A DNA stretch of 21,029 bases. Origin: JAICLK01 sp036489905 (GTDB lineage: Bacteria; Patescibacteriota; Saccharimonadia; Saccharimonadales; UBA4665). The stretch's first letter is position 1; each line of letters opens with the position of its first letter. This document shows, piece by piece, positions 1 through 7,121 of this stretch. The translations under genes were made by a program, and so were the position numbers. The notes beneath the pieces were generated by a model. It did not search any database, was not told the DNA's origin, and saw only the letters and a list, made by a program, of their open reading frames with translations. The stretch is taken from the NCBI GenBank assembly GCA_036489905.1, contig DASXEX010000039.1, positions 1-21,029 on the forward strand. The letters run 5' to 3'.

Positions 1-104
1 AAGTTAGTACTGAGCAGAAAGCTTTGCTACAATCCATTTACGACAGTCTGAACCCACTTCAATTACAAGAAGCAATTCAGAGGAAACTTAAGCTATTAGA
101 GTAA
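1..104 (+). CDS. C-terminal end of a gene cut by the window edge, possibly a transposase/integrase
   Basis: Only the last 33 codons are present, read in frame from base 3 and ending in TAA. The visible tail contains LLQSIYDSLNPLQLQ followed by a basic stretch ending KLKLLE. A 'slNPxeLkrxI' helix near the C-terminus resembles the tails of some DDE integrase-core transposases, but the catalytic part lies outside the window, so this is a weak family guess. The stop lies 36 bases from the convergent stop of the EndoQ gene. No clear terminator is visible in that gap. Confidence 0.45.
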   Translation, partial: VSTEQKALLQSIYDSLNPLQLQEAIQRKLKLLE

Positions 105-140
105 ACCTTTCGGGTACTGTTTATTTTGAGCTAATACGGG

Positions 141-1427
141 CTACAGCAGCGACAACTGGTTGAGGGTTTTGGCGCGCTCACGGGCGTCTTTGAAAACTTT
201 GATGGTGCCGTAGACGCCGTCGTAGCCGGGGGATTTGTAGACTTGGTTGGTGCGGATACGTTCGACGGCCAGGGCGACTTGCGGCGAGTAGGCTTTGATG
301 GCATCAAGCGAAATTTTGCGCAGGATACCGAATTCGCCACCGAGTTCCGCGATGAGGTTGTCGTACGCGACCACGACCGGTTTGCCGCTCGTCGATTTCA
401 TGCCGTGCAGTTCGGCCACAACTTCGGTCAGCGGCACGATGTATTCGACTGTCTTTGTTGGCTTTTCGTCTTCGGGCGCACGGTCGGCCAGCTCGTCCAC
501 GCGGTAGTCGACGCCAACGACCAGCGGTTTGCCGCACACCGGACAGATGCCGTTATGAGCCTTCGTTTCTTCCGGCGAGAATTTTATGTTGCAAGTTCGG
601 TGACCGTCGTGGTGGTATTTGCCCTCTTCCGGGAAAAATTCTATGGTGCCGGCAAGTCGTGCGTCGTTCGTTTTGATCGCGCCAATTACGTCGGCATAGC
701 TCGGATTACAATTCACGACGGTGGCTTCGCGCCCAAGTTTTTGCGGCGAGTGCGCGTCGGAGTTACTGATAATCGCCAAACCGTCCAGTTGTTTGAGCCG
801 CCAGTTCATGGCCGGATCGCTGGATAGTCCCGTTTCGATGACACGAATTTCCAGCGCCAAATCTTCATAAGCTTCCACAATTGAATCAAAGCCGGACTTG
901 CTGCCAAACATGCCGAACCACGGCGTCCAGATGTGCGCGGGAATATACAGCGCGTCTTTGTCAGCTTCGAGGCTCAGGCTCAATAATTCTTTGGAGTCCA
1001 ACCCCAAAATCGGCCGACCATCAGCCTTCAGATTTCCAATTCTTTCGAGCTGGGCGTTAAGCCGACTGACCGCCTCAAAACTCGGCATAATAATCAGCTG
1101 GTGCAGCTTGCGCACGCGCTCGCCCTTTTTGTAGATAGTCGCGATTTCGACGCTCGGCACGAACAGAATCAAATTATCGCACACACTCGGCGGCAAGGTT
1201 TTGTCAATCTCATCGGCAAATTCGCTTTTGAGCTTGAACAACCCGCCTTCTGCCGGCTCTAACTTTTCGCGAAATTCCGCAAACCATTCCGGATGCGTAA
1301 AATCGCCCGTGCCAATGACATTAATCCCCTTTTTCTTGCCCCAAAAGTACAACCCCTCAATCGTGCAATTCCGACTCGTCGCCCGCGAATAATGCGAATG
1401 CACATGCAAATCAACGATCAATTCCAT
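141..1427 (-). CDS. Endonuclease Q family protein (PHP-domain nuclease for deaminated DNA bases)
   Basis: Predicted EndoQ, a PHP-fold metal-dependent endonuclease. Characterised members nick DNA 5' of uracil, hypoxanthine and related deaminated bases. The 428 residues match the usual family length. Metal-ligand motifs appear in order: DLHVHSHYS near residue 6, GTGDFTHPEWF near 40, the PSVEI glutamate, a histidine in YIPAHIWTPW, and SNSDAHSPQKLG. These are followed by the EndoQ-type zinc-binding insert (a CN motif, then CPVCGK) and RVDELADR. These last two separate EndoQ from PolX or HisK PHP proteins. Older annotations sometimes call such proteins 'UvrD-like helicase', but no helicase motifs are present. 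The ATG at 1427 has no Shine-Dalgarno and sits 7 bases after a TACACT -10 box. The gene appears monocistronic. Confidence 0.88.
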   Translation of the reverse strand: MELIVDLHVHSHYSRATSRNCTIEGLYFWGKKKGINVIGTGDFTHPEWFAEFREKLEPAEGGLFKLKSEFADEIDKTLPPSVCDNLILFVPSVEIATIYKKGERVRKLHQLIIMPSFEAVSRLNAQLERIGNLKADGRPILGLDSKELLSLSLEADKDALYIPAHIWTPWFGMFGSKSGFDSIVEAYEDLALEIRVIETGLSSDPAMNWRLKQLDGLAIISNSDAHSPQKLGREATVVNCNPSYADVIGAIKTNDARLAGTIEFFPEEGKYHHDGHRTCNIKFSPEETKAHNGICPVCGKPLVVGVDYRVDELADRAPEDEKPTKTVEYIVPLTEVVAELHGMKSTSGKPVVVAYDNLIAELGGEFGILRKISLDAIKAYSPQVALAVERIRTNQVYKSPGYDGVYGTIKVFKDARERAKTLNQLSLL

Positions 1428-1434
1428 GTGCTTC

Positions 1435-1440
1435 AGTGTA
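1435..1440 (-). promoter_or_regulatory. -10 box for the EndoQ gene (leaderless)
   Basis: TACACT on the minus strand ends 7 bases before the ATG. No convincing -35 box and no ribosome site are present, so transcription would start at or next to the start codon. Confidence 0.5.
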
Positions 1441-1459
1441 GCTTATTTTGCCAAAAGCA

Positions 1460-1477
1460 GAGCCGATAAAATGGCTC
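1460..1477 (-). terminator. Weak hairpin after the ABC operon
   Basis: A 5-bp stem GAGCC/GGCTC with an 8-base AT-rich loop is followed on the minus strand by TGCTTTTGG. It lies after the three-gene ABC operon and just before the EndoQ promoter. The stem is short and the T-run is poor, so this may be chance. The rest of the 1428-1546 gap shows nothing recognisable. Confidence 0.3.
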
Positions 1478-1546
1478 CCGGTAGGTGTAGATTCTGGTAA
1501 GATCTTGTGTATTCTCGTCTCGTTACCCAAGACACATGCAAGTTAC

Positions 1547-1948
1547 TTATTGCTCATAACAAGCTTGTCTATAGAATTTTGCGTAGGAATAATGTGAAGT
1601 CTCAATTTGACTGGCGGTATTGAGACATTCCTTTAACGCCTGGTTTTTTATTTGGTGCTCATGCACCTGAAATATGATGAAACCTACAAGTATCACTGAT
1701 GATGCGGCAATAAGGTTGCGGATTTTGTGTTTGCCTATGACAAATACCGATGCCAGTACTCCTAGCAATAGGAAAGCTCTGGCGAGAAAGTATAGGATGT
1801 CTATTGCACAGGCTTCAGTGCTCGAGATAGGCAGATCCTCGGGTGCCGTGATCCATAATTGGCCCATTACTCCCCATGCTAGTAAAGCTAGAGAAAATGC
1901 GGTTACCGGTAGCAGGTATTTATTTTTCAGTATTTGCATGTCTAGCAT
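1547..1948 (-). CDS. Small membrane protein of unknown function, third gene of the ABC operon
   Basis: I do not recognise a family. The 133 residues hold about three hydrophobic segments: near 12-32 (LLPVTAFSLALLAWGVMG), near 48-68 (DILYFLARAFLLLGVLASVF), and near 78-96 (LIAASSVILVGFIIF). A soluble C-terminal tail with two cysteines follows. I chose the ATG at 1948 over a TTG one codon upstream. Another ATG four codons downstream is possible. The gene starts 13 bases after the permease stop in the same direction, so it is probably co-transcribed with the exporter. Whether it works with the exporter cannot be told from sequence. Confidence 0.65.
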   Translation of the reverse strand: MLDMQILKNKYLLPVTAFSLALLAWGVMGQLWITAPEDLPISSTEACAIDILYFLARAFLLLGVLASVFVIGKHKIRNLIAASSVILVGFIIFQVHEHQIKNQALKECLNTASQIETSHYSYAKFYRQACYEQ

Positions 1949-1961
1949 CAATAAGGGATGA

Positions 1962-3212
1962 TTACTCCCACCGGAAGACGCGGAAAGCGATGGCGTAGAT
2001 GATAATTGTCCAGACGGCCATGACGGCTAGCTGCGGGCCGAGGTCGAGGAGCGATTTGCCTTCGGTGGCGATGAGGCGCGCGCCGTCGATGACCGGCGTC
2101 AGCGGCATGTAGTTCGTGATGTTTTGCAACCAATCCGGCATGAGGTAGCGCGGGAAAAACACGCCTGTCAGGAACATCATCGGAAAGACTATGATGTTGC
2201 CGAGCGGCGCGACCTGCCGCTCGTTCTTCGCCCAGCCACCGAGCGCTAAGCCGATACCGAGAACCACAATAATCCCGAAAGCCAGGAACAGGGCAAGCTC
2301 AAAGTAATTGCCCACGACTCTAAGGTGGAAAATCAGCATCGCGACGATAAACATGACCGCGATTGACATCAAGCCGGTGACCGCGTTGCCCATCATGGTC
2401 GACAGGAAATATTGCCAAACGCGCAGCGGCGTCGTGTGCAGCCGGCGCAGAATGCCCATTTTCTTGAGTTCCGGAAAGACGTTCATCGGCCCGAAAATGC
2501 CCGCGCCCAAAATGGCAAAACCAAGCAAGCCGGTAAACGTGTAGTCAAACGAGCTTAAACTATGCTCGTTTGTCTGCTTGCTCGTTACGGTGAACGGCGT
2601 TTGGGTTTTTACCAGCTTGCTATTGATGCCCTGGAACTGCGCCTGCAGCACCGAGGTTAGCGTCTGCGCAGCCGCCTGGCTGTTTTCGGTATAGTGTACG
2701 ATGGCCTGGCCGGACGGATACGACTGGCCTGTGCTGCCGGATTTACCGAAGAAGATAGTTGCCTGGCCGAAACTCGGCGGCAACTCAATCGTGGCGTCGA
2801 TTTCGCCGCGACCCATCCGCTCGTTGGCGTCAGAAAAAGTGGTAACGGTTTTGTTCACCTTAATGACTTTGCTGCTATCGAGCTGCGACACGAACTGCTT
2901 GGCGAACACCGAATGCGACTCGTTAATCACCGCCACGTTGAGCGAAACCGAATTGTTATGACTCAAACTACCGAAGACAAACAGGAAAATCAGCGGGAAC
3001 AAAAAGGTGAAAAACAGCGCCAACCGGTCGCGGAACAGCCGCCGCATGTTGATTATGAAGAACGTCCAGACGGTGTACCATTTGCGCTGCCACGGCGTGA
3101 GCGGCTTTTTGTGTGTCGAAGTATGTTCTTTCTGCGCCCGCCTTATTATAAATTGCCGCCCAACTCGCCACACCACGATTGCCGCAACTAGTATCCATAT
3201 GATATCGCTCAT
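1962..3212 (-). CDS. ABC-2 type transporter permease
   Basis: Membrane subunit of an export-type ABC transporter of the DrrB/YhfQ-like ABC-2 class. The 416 residues show an unusual extra N-terminal transmembrane helix (about 4-18), then a cytoplasmic stretch with an amphipathic helix, then TM1 of the ABC-2 fold (LALFFTFLFPLIFLFVFG, about 64-82). A large external domain (about 84-225) follows, then five helices including LGFAILGAGIFGPMNVF and the PMMFLTGVFFP segment typical of ABC2_membrane_3. Its ATG overlaps the ATPase stop (ATGA at 3209-3212), so translation of the two is coupled. The substrate is unknown. Relatives export drugs, lipids or peptides. The extra N-terminal helix could help fix the protein in the membrane, which is inference. 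Confidence 0.88.
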   Translation of the reverse strand: MSDIIWILVAAIVVWRVGRQFIIRRAQKEHTSTHKKPLTPWQRKWYTVWTFFIINMRRLFRDRLALFFTFLFPLIFLFVFGSLSHNNSVSLNVAVINESHSVFAKQFVSQLDSSKVIKVNKTVTTFSDANERMGRGEIDATIELPPSFGQATIFFGKSGSTGQSYPSGQAIVHYTENSQAAAQTLTSVLQAQFQGINSKLVKTQTPFTVTSKQTNEHSLSSFDYTFTGLLGFAILGAGIFGPMNVFPELKKMGILRRLHTTPLRVWQYFLSTMMGNAVTGLMSIAVMFIVAMLIFHLRVVGNYFELALFLAFGIIVVLGIGLALGGWAKNERQVAPLGNIIVFPMMFLTGVFFPRYLMPDWLQNITNYMPLTPVIDGARLIATEGKSLLDLGPQLAVMAVWTIIIYAIAFRVFRWE

Positions 3213-3967
3213 CCCCGCAGCTCCTTGCCCGTTAAGTCGATAAACACGTCCTCGAGATTTGCCTGCTCGACGCGCTGTTTTTTCTTGAAACCTTTTTTGA
3301 GTAAATCCTGAATGAGATTTTTCGGCGTATCAAGTTTGATAATTTTGCCGCGGTCCATAACCGCCACGCGGTCGCAAAGAATTTCGGCCTCGTCCATGTA
3401 ATGCGTTGTCATAATTACGCTGATTCCGCGGCCACGGACTTCTTCGACCAGCTCCCACAAATTTCGGCGGGCTTGCGGGTCGAGGCCGGTTGTCGGCTCG
3501 TCCAAAAAGAAAATTTTCGGATTGTGCACCAGAGCCGCGACGATGCTAAAGCGCTGCTTCTGGCCGCCAGACAGGTTTTCGATATATTCATCAGCTTTGT
3601 CGCCGAGATTCACTTCGTCCAGGAATTTTTTCGGATGCACACGCTCGCCGTACGCAGCGGCAAACATTTGGATAAGTTCGGTCAGCTTGGTCTTATCTTG
3701 AAAGCCCGGACTTTGCGGCTGCACGCCGATCATGCCGCGAATTTTGTACGGATTTTTGGCCACGTCCACGCCGTCGATGGTCGCGGTGCCGCCGTCGATT
3801 TCACGGAGCGTCTCGATCATTTCCAGCGTCGTGGTTTTGCCGGCGCCGTTCGGCCCCAAAATGCCGAAAATCTCACCCTTATCGACGCTGAAGCTGATGC
3901 CGTCCACCGCTTTCTTGTCGCCGTAAGATTTTTGAAGGTCTTTGACCTCAAGAATTTTTTGAGCCAT
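3209..3967 (-). CDS. ABC transporter ATP-binding protein (drug/lipid exporter class)
   Basis: Cytoplasmic ATPase powering the permease encoded directly downstream. The 252 residues contain a complete set of ABC motifs: Walker A GPNGAGKTT (38-46), a Q-loop in MIGVQPQ, signature LSGGQKQR, Walker B IFFLDEPTTGLDP with the catalytic glutamate, and the H-loop in TTHYMDEAE. The C-terminal region after the core (about 215-252) is short and basic, ending in QANLEDVFIDLTGKEL, the usual tail of the CcmA/DrrA-like group. It heads the operon. The start codon has no ribosome site and lies 7 bases after a TATATT -10 box, so the operon mRNA is probably leaderless. Confidence 0.93.
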   Translation of the reverse strand: MAQKILEVKDLQKSYGDKKAVDGISFSVDKGEIFGILGPNGAGKTTTLEMIETLREIDGGTATIDGVDVAKNPYKIRGMIGVQPQSPGFQDKTKLTELIQMFAAAYGERVHPKKFLDEVNLGDKADEYIENLSGGQKQRFSIVAALVHNPKIFFLDEPTTGLDPQARRNLWELVEEVRGRGISVIMTTHYMDEAEILCDRVAVMDRGKIIKLDTPKNLIQDLLKKGFKKKQRVEQANLEDVFIDLTGKELRG

Positions 3968-3974
3968 GCAATCT

Positions 3975-3980
3975 AATATA
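3975..3980 (-). promoter_or_regulatory. Extended -10 promoter of the ABC operon (leaderless)
   Basis: TGG-TATATT on the minus strand ends 7 bases before the ATPase ATG. The TGn extension compensates for a poor -35 region. The predicted transcription start falls at the start codon. Confidence 0.6.
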
Positions 3981-4018
3981 CCAGAACTCGGTTGACAGAT
4001 TAAGTTTTAAATCAAAAA

Positions 4019-4044
4019 CACCCGGGGATTCCGGGTGCTTTTAT
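4019..4044 (-). terminator. Intrinsic terminator after the 64-residue basic protein gene
   Basis: A perfect 7-bp stem CACCCGG/CCGGGTG with a 5-base loop is followed on the minus strand by TTTTTGATTT and on the plus strand by CTTTTAT. The gene it most plausibly ends stops at 4062 on the minus strand. It also separates that gene from the ABC operon promoter just downstream. Confidence 0.8.
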
Positions 4045-4061
4045 CCGCAATTGCTGCAAAA

Positions 4062-4256
4062 TTATTTGCGCTTGAGAGTCAGGAAGGCGTTACGCGGGTT
4101 TTCATTGACGACGAAACCGTCCGGCAAGTCGCTGGCCTCTGGACGCTGATCCTTGCTGAAATAATGAATGGTCTGCTCTTTGCCCCCGCGAAGTGTAACC
4201 TTCTTCGAGTTCAGGTAGTACGTAACGCCTCTTGAGTTAACGTGCTTGTATGCCAT
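4062..4256 (-). CDS. Conserved small basic protein of unknown function (CPR-type)
   Basis: A 64-residue, lysine-rich, soluble protein beginning MAYKHVNSRGVTYYLN and containing VTLRGGKEQTIHYFSKD. I associate this pattern (YYL, VTLRGGK, Q.I.YF, then a proline-containing C-terminal part ending LKRK) with short uncharacterised proteins common in Saccharibacteria and other CPR genomes. No function is known to me. The size and charge would suit a ribosome- or nucleic-acid-associated factor, but that is a guess. The start at 4256 is chosen over one at 4301 because GGGAGA lies about 10 bases upstream. It has its own promoter with a leader of roughly 34 bases and its own terminator. It diverges from the membrane protein gene at 4436. 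Confidence 0.82.
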   Translation of the reverse strand: MAYKHVNSRGVTYYLNSKKVTLRGGKEQTIHYFSKDQRPEASDLPDGFVVNENPRNAFLTLKRK

Positions 4257-4296
4257 TGTTGCAATTCTCCCTCTTATGATTGTTAATGGTACCCCT

Positions 4297-4326
4297 AACA
4301 TACTCTGTCGCGTTTTTGTTTGTCAA
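4297..4326 (-). promoter_or_regulatory. Sigma-70 type promoter of the 64-residue protein gene
   Basis: A perfect TTGACA (4321-4326), an 18-base spacer and TATGTT (4297-4302) on the minus strand. Unlike most genes here it gives a leader long enough for the GGGAG ribosome site. The rest of the 4257-4435 gap holds an extended -10-like TGGTATATT inside a small dyad (GTGG..CCAC) near 4348 that could serve the plus-strand gene. Confidence 0.7.
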
Positions 4327-4435
4327 CCCTTTTGGCCCTGGAGTGGTATATTGCCACTGAAAAAGCTGTACGAGTTTGCGCTTATGTATTACACTGAGAT
4401 GCATAAGCATTAATACTTTCGAGGATAGGAAATTC

Positions 4436-5131
4436 ATGGATTTTACGAATCGCAATGTGCGCAACGGACAACAGCCAGTTCACGCTAACGGGCAAGGTGG
4501 AATTCCTGGCGGCGTTCCTAACGCGACGGCCAACGCAAATGATTTAAGGAATAAAAAACGCGAGAATGATCGATTTGGCAAAATATTTAGCATCGGCAGC
4601 GTTGTGTTGTTGCTCGCGATTGCCATACTGATTGGCGCTCTGGCTAGTTTTTTTGCCCTGGGCAATAACGGCGACGAATCCCAGTATATCAACAAAGATG
4701 AGTACCAGGCGGTGTTCGTCAACGTCAACGGGACGAATGGCGGTCAAGTGTACTTCGGCCATATTCAGAATCTGACGAACGGCTATATCGACTTGACGAA
4801 CGTCTTTTACATCCAGAATCAGAATTCGTCATCTAGCAACTCTAGTAGCTCTAGCGCAAATTCCTATACACTCGTGAAGCTTGGTTGTGAATTGCACGCG
4901 CCGGAAGACCAGATGCTCATAAACCACTCCCAGGTTTACTTCTGGGAAAACCTGAAGAACAGCGGCCAGGTTGCGCAGAAGATTGCCCAGTACTACAAGG
5001 CTAATCCGACCGGCCAGAATTGCTCACAGGCATCAAACGCGAACAGCCCCACCCAATCGTCAACCAACACGCAGAACAGCACAACGAACACCGACAACTC
5101 CTCGACAAACGACACCTCAACCAAACGCTAG
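4436..5131 (+). CDS. Single-pass membrane protein with Ser/Asn/Thr-rich external region
   Basis: A 231-residue protein with a cytoplasmic N-terminus of about 50 residues (Gly/Asn-rich, then a basic stretch) and one transmembrane helix at about 50-75. The external domain begins YQAVFVNVNG. The core with GGQVYFGHIQNL, a polyserine loop (about 143-153), LVKLGCELHAPEDQM and VYFWENLKN resembles a conserved but uncharacterised CPR membrane protein type. The last 40 residues are almost only Ser, Thr, Asn and Gln, suggesting an extended or modified surface tail. The start at 4436 is chosen because AGGA lies about 6 bases upstream and the hydrophobic topology is then normal. An upstream in-frame ATG at 4376 is less likely. 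Confidence 0.75.
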   Translation: MDFTNRNVRNGQQPVHANGQGGIPGGVPNATANANDLRNKKRENDRFGKIFSIGSVVLLLAIAILIGALASFFALGNNGDESQYINKDEYQAVFVNVNGTNGGQVYFGHIQNLTNGYIDLTNVFYIQNQNSSSSNSSSSSANSYTLVKLGCELHAPEDQMLINHSQVYFWENLKNSGQVAQKIAQYYKANPTGQNCSQASNANSPTQSSTNTQNSTTNTDNSSTNDTSTKR

Positions 5132-5202
5132 CCGCCATAAGCGTTCAAGGGCAAATAGGCGCGGGCAACGCAGTTATGCCGAACTTGGGTTCGGTACCTA
5201 CG

Positions 5203-5817
5203 TTACGCGTGGCGCTTGAGGCGGCGGTTGATGTAATCCTCAAGCGCCCAGAAACTAAGACCAAACAGCAGAAACAAGACGGCCGCGACCATGCTCCAAC
5301 CGGCCAGGTCGGGTGACCATTTCGGCGCGACGAAGTCGAACTCATATAGATTTTTCGGAATTTCCTGCGCCTTGGCGCCGTGCGTTGTAACATATTGCTT
5401 GATGCACGACTCGCGGTAACGGCCGGAAAAACCGGTCGGGATGAGCGCCTGGCAATAGTTTTGCGCGTTGTTATAGAGGTGCGCATTGGCAGCTTGCACC
5501 CGAGCGTTATTGACGGCCACAAGTCGGTTGTACGTGTACTTGAGCTGGATTGGCGGATGCACGGCGTTCGGCCCGGCCGCCAAGTCGGTGTTCATGTGCG
5601 CGTAGACATAGGTCTGCAGATTTTTTAGAGCTTTTTCTATATTACCGTTATCTTTGTCCGCCTGATACACGGTATTACGGAGCTGGATCATATGCTCGTT
5701 GTTCGCCCGCAAGGAAATCACACACACGATGCCGCAAACAACCGCCAGTGCCAAAAAATACTGCGGCCGAGCCGGCCGAAGCTCCGTCCAAAAATGATGC
5801 AATCGTTTTTTATCCAT
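5203..5817 (-). CDS. Two-helix membrane protein with external alpha-helical domain, unknown function
   Basis: A 204-residue protein with a transmembrane helix at about 19-37 (YFLALAVVCGIVCVISL), an external domain of about 130 residues, a second helix at about 170-193, and a short basic cytoplasmic tail (NRRLKRHA). The external part is helical, contains LRNTVYQADKDNG and YVYAHMNTDL, and has two cysteines (NYCQ and ESCIK) that could pair. I believe similar proteins occur in Saccharibacteria, without known function. It converges on the gene ending at 5131. The 71-base gap holds a 6-bp hairpin CCGAAC/GTTCGG without a T-run. The start follows a TATAAT box by 10 bases with no ribosome site. Confidence 0.72.
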   Translation of the reverse strand: MDKKRLHHFWTELRPARPQYFLALAVVCGIVCVISLRANNEHMIQLRNTVYQADKDNGNIEKALKNLQTYVYAHMNTDLAAGPNAVHPPIQLKYTYNRLVAVNNARVQAANAHLYNNAQNYCQALIPTGFSGRYRESCIKQYVTTHGAKAQEIPKNLYEFDFVAPKWSPDLAGWSMVAAVLFLLFGLSFWALEDYINRRLKRHA

Positions 5818-5827
5818 GTTGCTAATG

Positions 5828-5833
5828 ATTATA
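5828..5833 (-). promoter_or_regulatory. -10 box of the two-helix membrane protein gene
   Basis: A consensus TATAAT on the minus strand ends 10 bases before the ATG at 5817. No good -35 is seen. The predicted leader is only about 3 bases. Confidence 0.55.
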
Positions 5834-5892
5834 ACTTAAAAAGCGATTCCACTACCTGCATCCTGCTATCCGAGAGAAATCCAGGCCTAAAC

Positions 5893-6159
5893 TTATTTAT
5901 AAAGCTGGCTGTGCGTGCCGCAGGCCACAAACCAAGCCACTGTGTCGTTGTCCGTAAGTTCAAAGTGCGCCCGCCAGTCACCGCCAAAAGCGATAGAACG
6001 ATAGCCTTTCCATTGCCCCGCCAACGGATGATTGTACAGGTATGGATGCTGCGGCTGCGTTTGAAACAGCTTCAGCGCTTCTTGCAATCGCTTTTGTTGG
6101 GCCGGTTTCAAATTTGCGGCCTGCTTGACAAAATCCTCATGAAGCTTGAGGATCATCAT
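5893..6159 (-). CDS. RelE/YafQ-family toxin (mRNA interferase) of a type II toxin-antitoxin pair
   Basis: An 88-residue protein of the RelE superfamily, whose members cut mRNA, usually on the ribosome. Family signs are the N-terminal beta-helix-helix region, then HPLAGQWKGYRSI (44-56), GGDWRAHFEL (59-68), and the C-terminal CGTHSQLYK (80-88) with His83. The conserved W-K-G-x-R, GDWR and GTHSQLY blocks place it nearer the YafQ-like 'GTHSQLY' group than classical RelE. The start overlaps the antitoxin stop as ATGA (6156-6159), so the toxin is made only by coupling to antitoxin translation. All the usual conserved positions are present, so the toxin is probably intact. Confidence 0.87.
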   Translation of the reverse strand: MMILKLHEDFVKQAANLKPAQQKRLQEALKLFQTQPQHPYLYNHPLAGQWKGYRSIAFGGDWRAHFELTDNDTVAWFVACGTHSQLYK

Positions 6160-6434
6160 AAGCTTTTGAAAAGATCGTCTAGTTCGGCCTCGTTGTTGAT
6201 CGTGGTGTAGTTACGGCCCGCTTTGCGGTCTGCTGCAGCCTTTTGCATAGCCTTTTCAAGGTAAGGCGTCGGCTCCAAAGTTGGCGGCGTGAGCACAACC
6301 CGCCGCTCGCGCACCGCCTGCAGAAGCACGGCCGTCGCAAATGCGCTCGTAGACAACCCGAGCGACGCGGCAAAATCCGCTATTGTCCGCTTAGTCTTGT
6401 CGTCAGTTCTAATGCTTAATAGCGCGCTACTCAT
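6156..6434 (-). CDS. RelB/DinJ-family antitoxin
   Basis: A 92-residue antitoxin with an N-terminal ribbon-helix-helix DNA-binding region (ALLSIRTDDKTKRTIADFAA, then GLSTSAFATAVLLQAV). The C-terminal half (about 55-92) is acidic at the end (NNEAELDDLF) and would wrap the toxin. RelB/DinJ proteins bind their own promoter, alone and with the toxin, so the operon is expected to be autoregulated. The ATG at 6434 is preferred over 6497 because the longer form would place the promoter inside the coding region and adds a hydrophobic stretch not typical for the family. The gene is first of two. Confidence 0.85.
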   Translation of the reverse strand: MSSALLSIRTDDKTKRTIADFAASLGLSTSAFATAVLLQAVRERRVVLTPPTLEPTPYLEKAMQKAAADRKAGRNYTTINNEAELDDLFKSL

Positions 6435-6443
6435 AATGATTAC

Positions 6444-6473
6444 AATGTACAACAAATAAGCATCAATTGTCAA
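6444..6473 (-). promoter_or_regulatory. Promoter of the toxin-antitoxin operon
   Basis: A perfect TTGACA (6468-6473), an 18-base spacer and TACATT (6444-6449) on the minus strand, ending 9 bases before the antitoxin ATG. There is no ribosome site, so the transcript is nearly leaderless. A TGTACA palindrome overlaps the -10 region and could be part of the antitoxin operator, but no longer symmetry is visible. Confidence 0.7.
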
Positions 6474-6568
6474 CAGAAGGTGGAAACCATATCGCACTGA
6501 AGTTGCTTACCCATCTGCTGCCGCCAGGCTCTGTTAGCAATGTATCAGTGCTCCGAACTTTCGCCTTT

Positions 6569-6598
6569 TGAAACTTTCCGCAGCCGCAACCGTATAAT
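6569..6598 (+). promoter_or_regulatory. ECF-type promoter of the sigma factor gene (probable autoregulation)
   Basis: TGAAAC (6569-6574), exactly 16 bases, then CGTA (6591-6594), continuing to TATAAT. This matches the TGAAAC-N16-CGTA consensus known for Bacillus subtilis sigma-W-like ECF factors. Read as a sigma-70 promoter it would be TTGAAA with a poor 19-base spacer before TATAAT. Transcription would begin at or within a few bases of the ATG at 6603. Confidence 0.6.
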
Positions 6599-6602
6599 AA
6601 GC

Positions 6603-7121
6603 ATGGTGAACGAAGCGGAAATTATAGCCGAGATCAACCGCGGCGTTGATCGCTATGCCGAGCTGGTTGAACGATACCACGTTGGGCTCATCATTCATTG
6701 CGAACACCTGGTCGGCGACCGAGACGATGCCGAAGATATCGCGCAAGAAGCGTTTGTCAAAGCCTATTTGAAATTGAAAGAATTCAATCCGGCCAAAGCG
6801 CGCTTTTCGACCTGGCTTTATAAGATCGCCACAAACTTAGCGCTTGACCATTTGCGCAGCCGGCGGCGACATGTGGACGCGGAGGACATCGAGCTTATCG
6901 CCGAAGCCACGATGCCGGCGTTCATCGAGGAAGAAGAAAAACGCGAGGTGCGGACGGCCGTCGGCAAACTTACGCCACCCGAATACCGCCGCGTGATTGA
7001 AAAATATTACTGGAAAGGTAAAAGCTATCAGGAAATTGCCGACGAACTTCACGTGCCGCTCAACACGGTCCGCACGTGGATTCGCCGCGCCAAATTGCAA
7101 CTCAAGGAGAAATTATCATGA
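6603..7121 (+). CDS. RNA polymerase sigma factor, sigma-70 family, ECF type
   Basis: A 172-residue ECF sigma factor. Region 2 covers about residues 20-90 (GDRDDAEDIAQEAFVKAYL, then FSTWLYKIATNLALDHLRSRRR), which binds core polymerase and the -10 element. Region 4 covers about 118-170 (LTPPEYRRVIEKYYW, SYQEIADELHVPLNTVRTWI), a helix-turn-helix reading the -35. There is no region 1 or 3. The start at 6603 is chosen because it leaves an ECF-type promoter immediately upstream. The next gene starts inside its stop codon (ATGA), the usual arrangement for a sigma/anti-sigma pair. It probably responds to an envelope signal through that partner and activates its own promoter. Other targets are not visible in the window. 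Confidence 0.92.
   Translation: MVNEAEIIAEINRGVDRYAELVERYHVGLIIHCEHLVGDRDDAEDIAQEAFVKAYLKLKEFNPAKARFSTWLYKIATNLALDHLRSRRRHVDAEDIELIAEATMPAFIEEEEKREVRTAVGKLTPPEYRRVIEKYYWKGKSYQEIADELHVPLNTVRTWIRRAKLQLKEKLS
7104..7109 (+). promoter_or_regulatory. Ribosome binding site of the anti-sigma gene
   Basis: AAGGAG inside the end of the sigma gene, 8 bases before the ATG at 7118. It fixes that start and, with the ATGA overlap, supports coupled translation. Confidence 0.8.

Noticed and set aside
243..827. 194-codon plus-strand open frame antisense to EndoQ
   Set aside because: It lacks a ribosome site or promoter, has shadow-type composition (His/Arg/Val-rich), and EndoQ motifs on the other strand are unambiguous.
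3992..3997. TTGACA on the plus strand as a promoter
   Set aside because: No -10 at proper spacing, and the next plus-strand gene starts over 400 bases away beyond a terminator.
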